NCBI GenBank assembly: GCA_022749755.1
Contig: CM040452.1
Location: 17,626,350-17,690,349 of the forward strand
Length of the DNA stretch: 64,000 nt
Source of the DNA: Azadirachta indica
Taxonomy: Eukaryota; Streptophyta; Magnoliopsida; Sapindales; Meliaceae
Direction: 5' to 3'
Shown here: in pieces, positions 62,117 through 64,000 of the stretch
How positions within the stretch are numbered: the stretch's first letter is position 1
How the letters are laid out: each line of letters begins with the position of its first letter
Position numbers and translations under genes: made by a program
Notes under the pieces: generated by a model
What the model was told of the DNA's origin: nothing
The model's input: the letters and a program-made list of their open reading frames with translations, nothing else
The model's database searches: none

Positions 62117-64000
62117 CTGCATTTCAACATTTAGGAAATTTAGAATCTCTTCTCTTAAATCATATATCTGACCCAGCATGCAAACAAAATTCCAGAATGA
62201 AATAATTCAGAGTCCAAATTTTCACAAGCACAATAGCTATTACTTCAAACTTCCAGAAAACATGTGGAGGTGGAGCTGCTTCATAGTATAGATTGAAAGC
62301 AATATATACTTTCCAGTTTTTCTTTTTTTTCTTTTTCTGAGAAGAAAAAGTTACAATCTGAAAATTTGAAAGAGTAGCTAACATCTATTTACCTTTCTTT
62401 TGCATAGTCTTATATCATTCTGCGCCATATTTCTGTATGTGATTTTGTGTTCAACACTTTGTGAGCTCTAGAGAAAACACGCCAAGAAGTAGGGCTTCCA
62501 AACACAACATTCAATGCACTTTGGTGATGTACAATAACAGAACAACAAGCAGAGATCATGCCTTGAGCTCACAAAGCTTTCATAACCCACTTATTGTTGA
62601 TGGTTACATAATTAGAGTTAGGATACTAAGATTGCAGCACATGCTTCCTGAATAGAAATGCTTGCTAAGTCATCTATGCCATTAGAATCTCCTAGTCCTC
62701 GGATATCCAAGATACAACTTGGCCATTTTTGTTAGATTCCTAACCACCAGTTTCATTAAAATATAAGATATAATCTGTATCATTAAAACCACTTTCTAAT
62801 GGAGCCCATGTACTCAATTAATCACCCATGGCATGAATGAAACTAGCTAGGGAAGTACATAAAAGATTTAACTACTTCAAAATATTATAACTATCACTTT
62901 GGTATATGTCATTCTTTGGAGATATATGGAGCAGTATAGTGCACTATACCAAAAAGTAAATAAATAAATCTCAGATTAACCATCTTTTATTTCATCAACA
63001 TTGTAATTAGGACAAAAATATTCATATTCCTCCAGTAAATTAAAGAGAGTGGCCATGAATGTTTAGGATAGAATATATTATCACCTAAGAGAAGTTCTAA
63101 GAGACATATCAGAAGCATTGGGAATCATCTTCAAAATACTTCAAAAGCATATAAGGATATGTGGGATCCATTAAAATATATAAAGATATGTGTTGCAGCA
63201 TAATTCAATGCCAATGAAGACCGAGATCAAAAATGAAAAAAAATAAATATTAGCAAGCTGGCAAAACTAATTAGATGTTTCCATATTCCGGAGATTTGAG
63301 ATGAAAATGGGAATTCTCCAACCCATTGCAAAGACAAGGAGACAGATAATTTACTATTCTGACAACTATTCTATCTGTTGATTCTCTATTCCAGTTTTCA
63401 GCTCTCATACACTCTTCATAAACCAAAAAATGGAAGAGACAAGACAGGAATACAACTTAGGACTTGGTTTTTTTTGGTTATCTGAAATATGAATAAATAT
63501 AAATGATTATGAATAATATATATTTTTTATTTATGATGTCAGAATATAAATATTTGAAAATTAGTAGTTTTACTTACCATATCCTTATAAACAATTAAAG
63601 ATAATCTCTACATATTAACAAAATGTATAACTTTTATAAAAGAATTTTAGTTCATTATGACTAAAAATTTATTCAGATTTCAAACTTTCACATTAAGTTA
63701 AAAATTTTAACTTATTTTATTAAGATATAGTTATCAAGTTGAGTTAGAAAAATAAACATCTTTAAAATATTTGAATGATAGAAACTAAACTATATTCAAA
63801 CTTCAGATAATAATACAAATAGGCAATTACGTCTTCGAACAATCATTTATTTGAAAAGGTGCTTTATCATGTTCATGGTCACAGAGGCGAGGGTTTGCAT
63901 GCTGTAGATATGTTCTATTATCTAAATTCAGTTATATGCTTATATATATATTTCAATTCCATTCACCATGAGTGGGCAGCCATAAATAGTCTTTTAAAAT
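62117..64000 (-). other. ARF4 intron (continues beyond window)
   Basis: No ARF-like exon was found on the minus strand here, so this appears to be a long intron of at least 1.88 kb. It carries a candidate MITE near its window-edge end. Confidence 0.6.
63478..63812. mobile_element. Candidate AT-rich MITE in ARF4 intron
   Basis: Left end TTATCTGAAATATGAA and right end TTCAAACTTCAGATAA are inverted matches with two differences. The right part (ATTCAGATTT, ATATTCAAACTTCAG) resembles the ends of the repeats at 41.3 and 46.3 kb, suggesting one family. The ends are approximate and no clear target-site duplication is seen. Confidence 0.4.

Overview
This is a nuclear segment from a flowering plant, almost certainly a eudicot. 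It has AT-rich intergenic DNA, many small introns, CT/GA/TA microsatellites, and genes that read as close relatives of Arabidopsis and tomato proteins. The species cannot be named from the sequence alone. Most of the window is ordinary single-copy plant genes separated by mobile-element debris. Exon models below were built by eye from splice sites and reading frame; every complete model closes to a multiple of three.

Layout, left to right. 1-1067 (+): 3' part of an EF-1-alpha gene. 4446-4852 (-): a small two-exon gene I do not recognise. About 9236-9336 (+): a possible MIR3627/MIR4376/MIR391-family microRNA locus in a microsatellite-rich stretch. 10827-14020 (-): 20S proteasome beta-4 subunit (PBG1 type), 6 exons. 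18253-28356 (+): SUMO E3 ligase SIZ1, 16 exons. 30052-33183 (-): TFIIH core subunit p44/GTF2H2, 4 exons. 33650-33722 (-): tRNA-Lys(CUU). 34222-38944 (-): TMEM209-like/cytochrome b561 N-terminal-domain membrane protein, 7 exons.

39-46.4 kb is a gene-free, very AT-rich block. It contains a five-copy array of a ~268-bp unit, a 255-bp foldback MITE inserted in that array, and two ~410-bp direct repeats about 5 kb apart. About 46.4-53.1 kb (-) is a decayed endogenous pararetrovirus (Caulimoviridae-like). Capsid-like zinc knuckle, aspartic protease, reverse transcriptase and RNase H remnants lie in that order, broken by stops and frameshifts.

53328-58208 (+): mitochondrial isovaleryl-CoA dehydrogenase (IVD), 15 exons. 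Its start codon is only ~240 bp from the viral fossil, and its fifth intron hosts a 776-bp TRIM retrotransposon with paired 111-bp LTRs. 59161-62116 (-): 3' part of AUXIN RESPONSE FACTOR 4, tail-to-tail with IVD and carrying two tasiR-ARF target sites; the rest of the gene lies beyond the right edge.

The genes are housekeeping or regulatory (translation, proteasome, SUMO, transcription/repair, nuclear envelope, leucine catabolism, auxin response) and do not form a pathway cluster. The most unusual content is the candidate microRNA, the viral fossil next to the IVD promoter, the TRIM inside IVD, the nested MITE in a tandem array, and a GC-AG intron and G-rich tract in SIZ1. I did not find a clearly new biological system.
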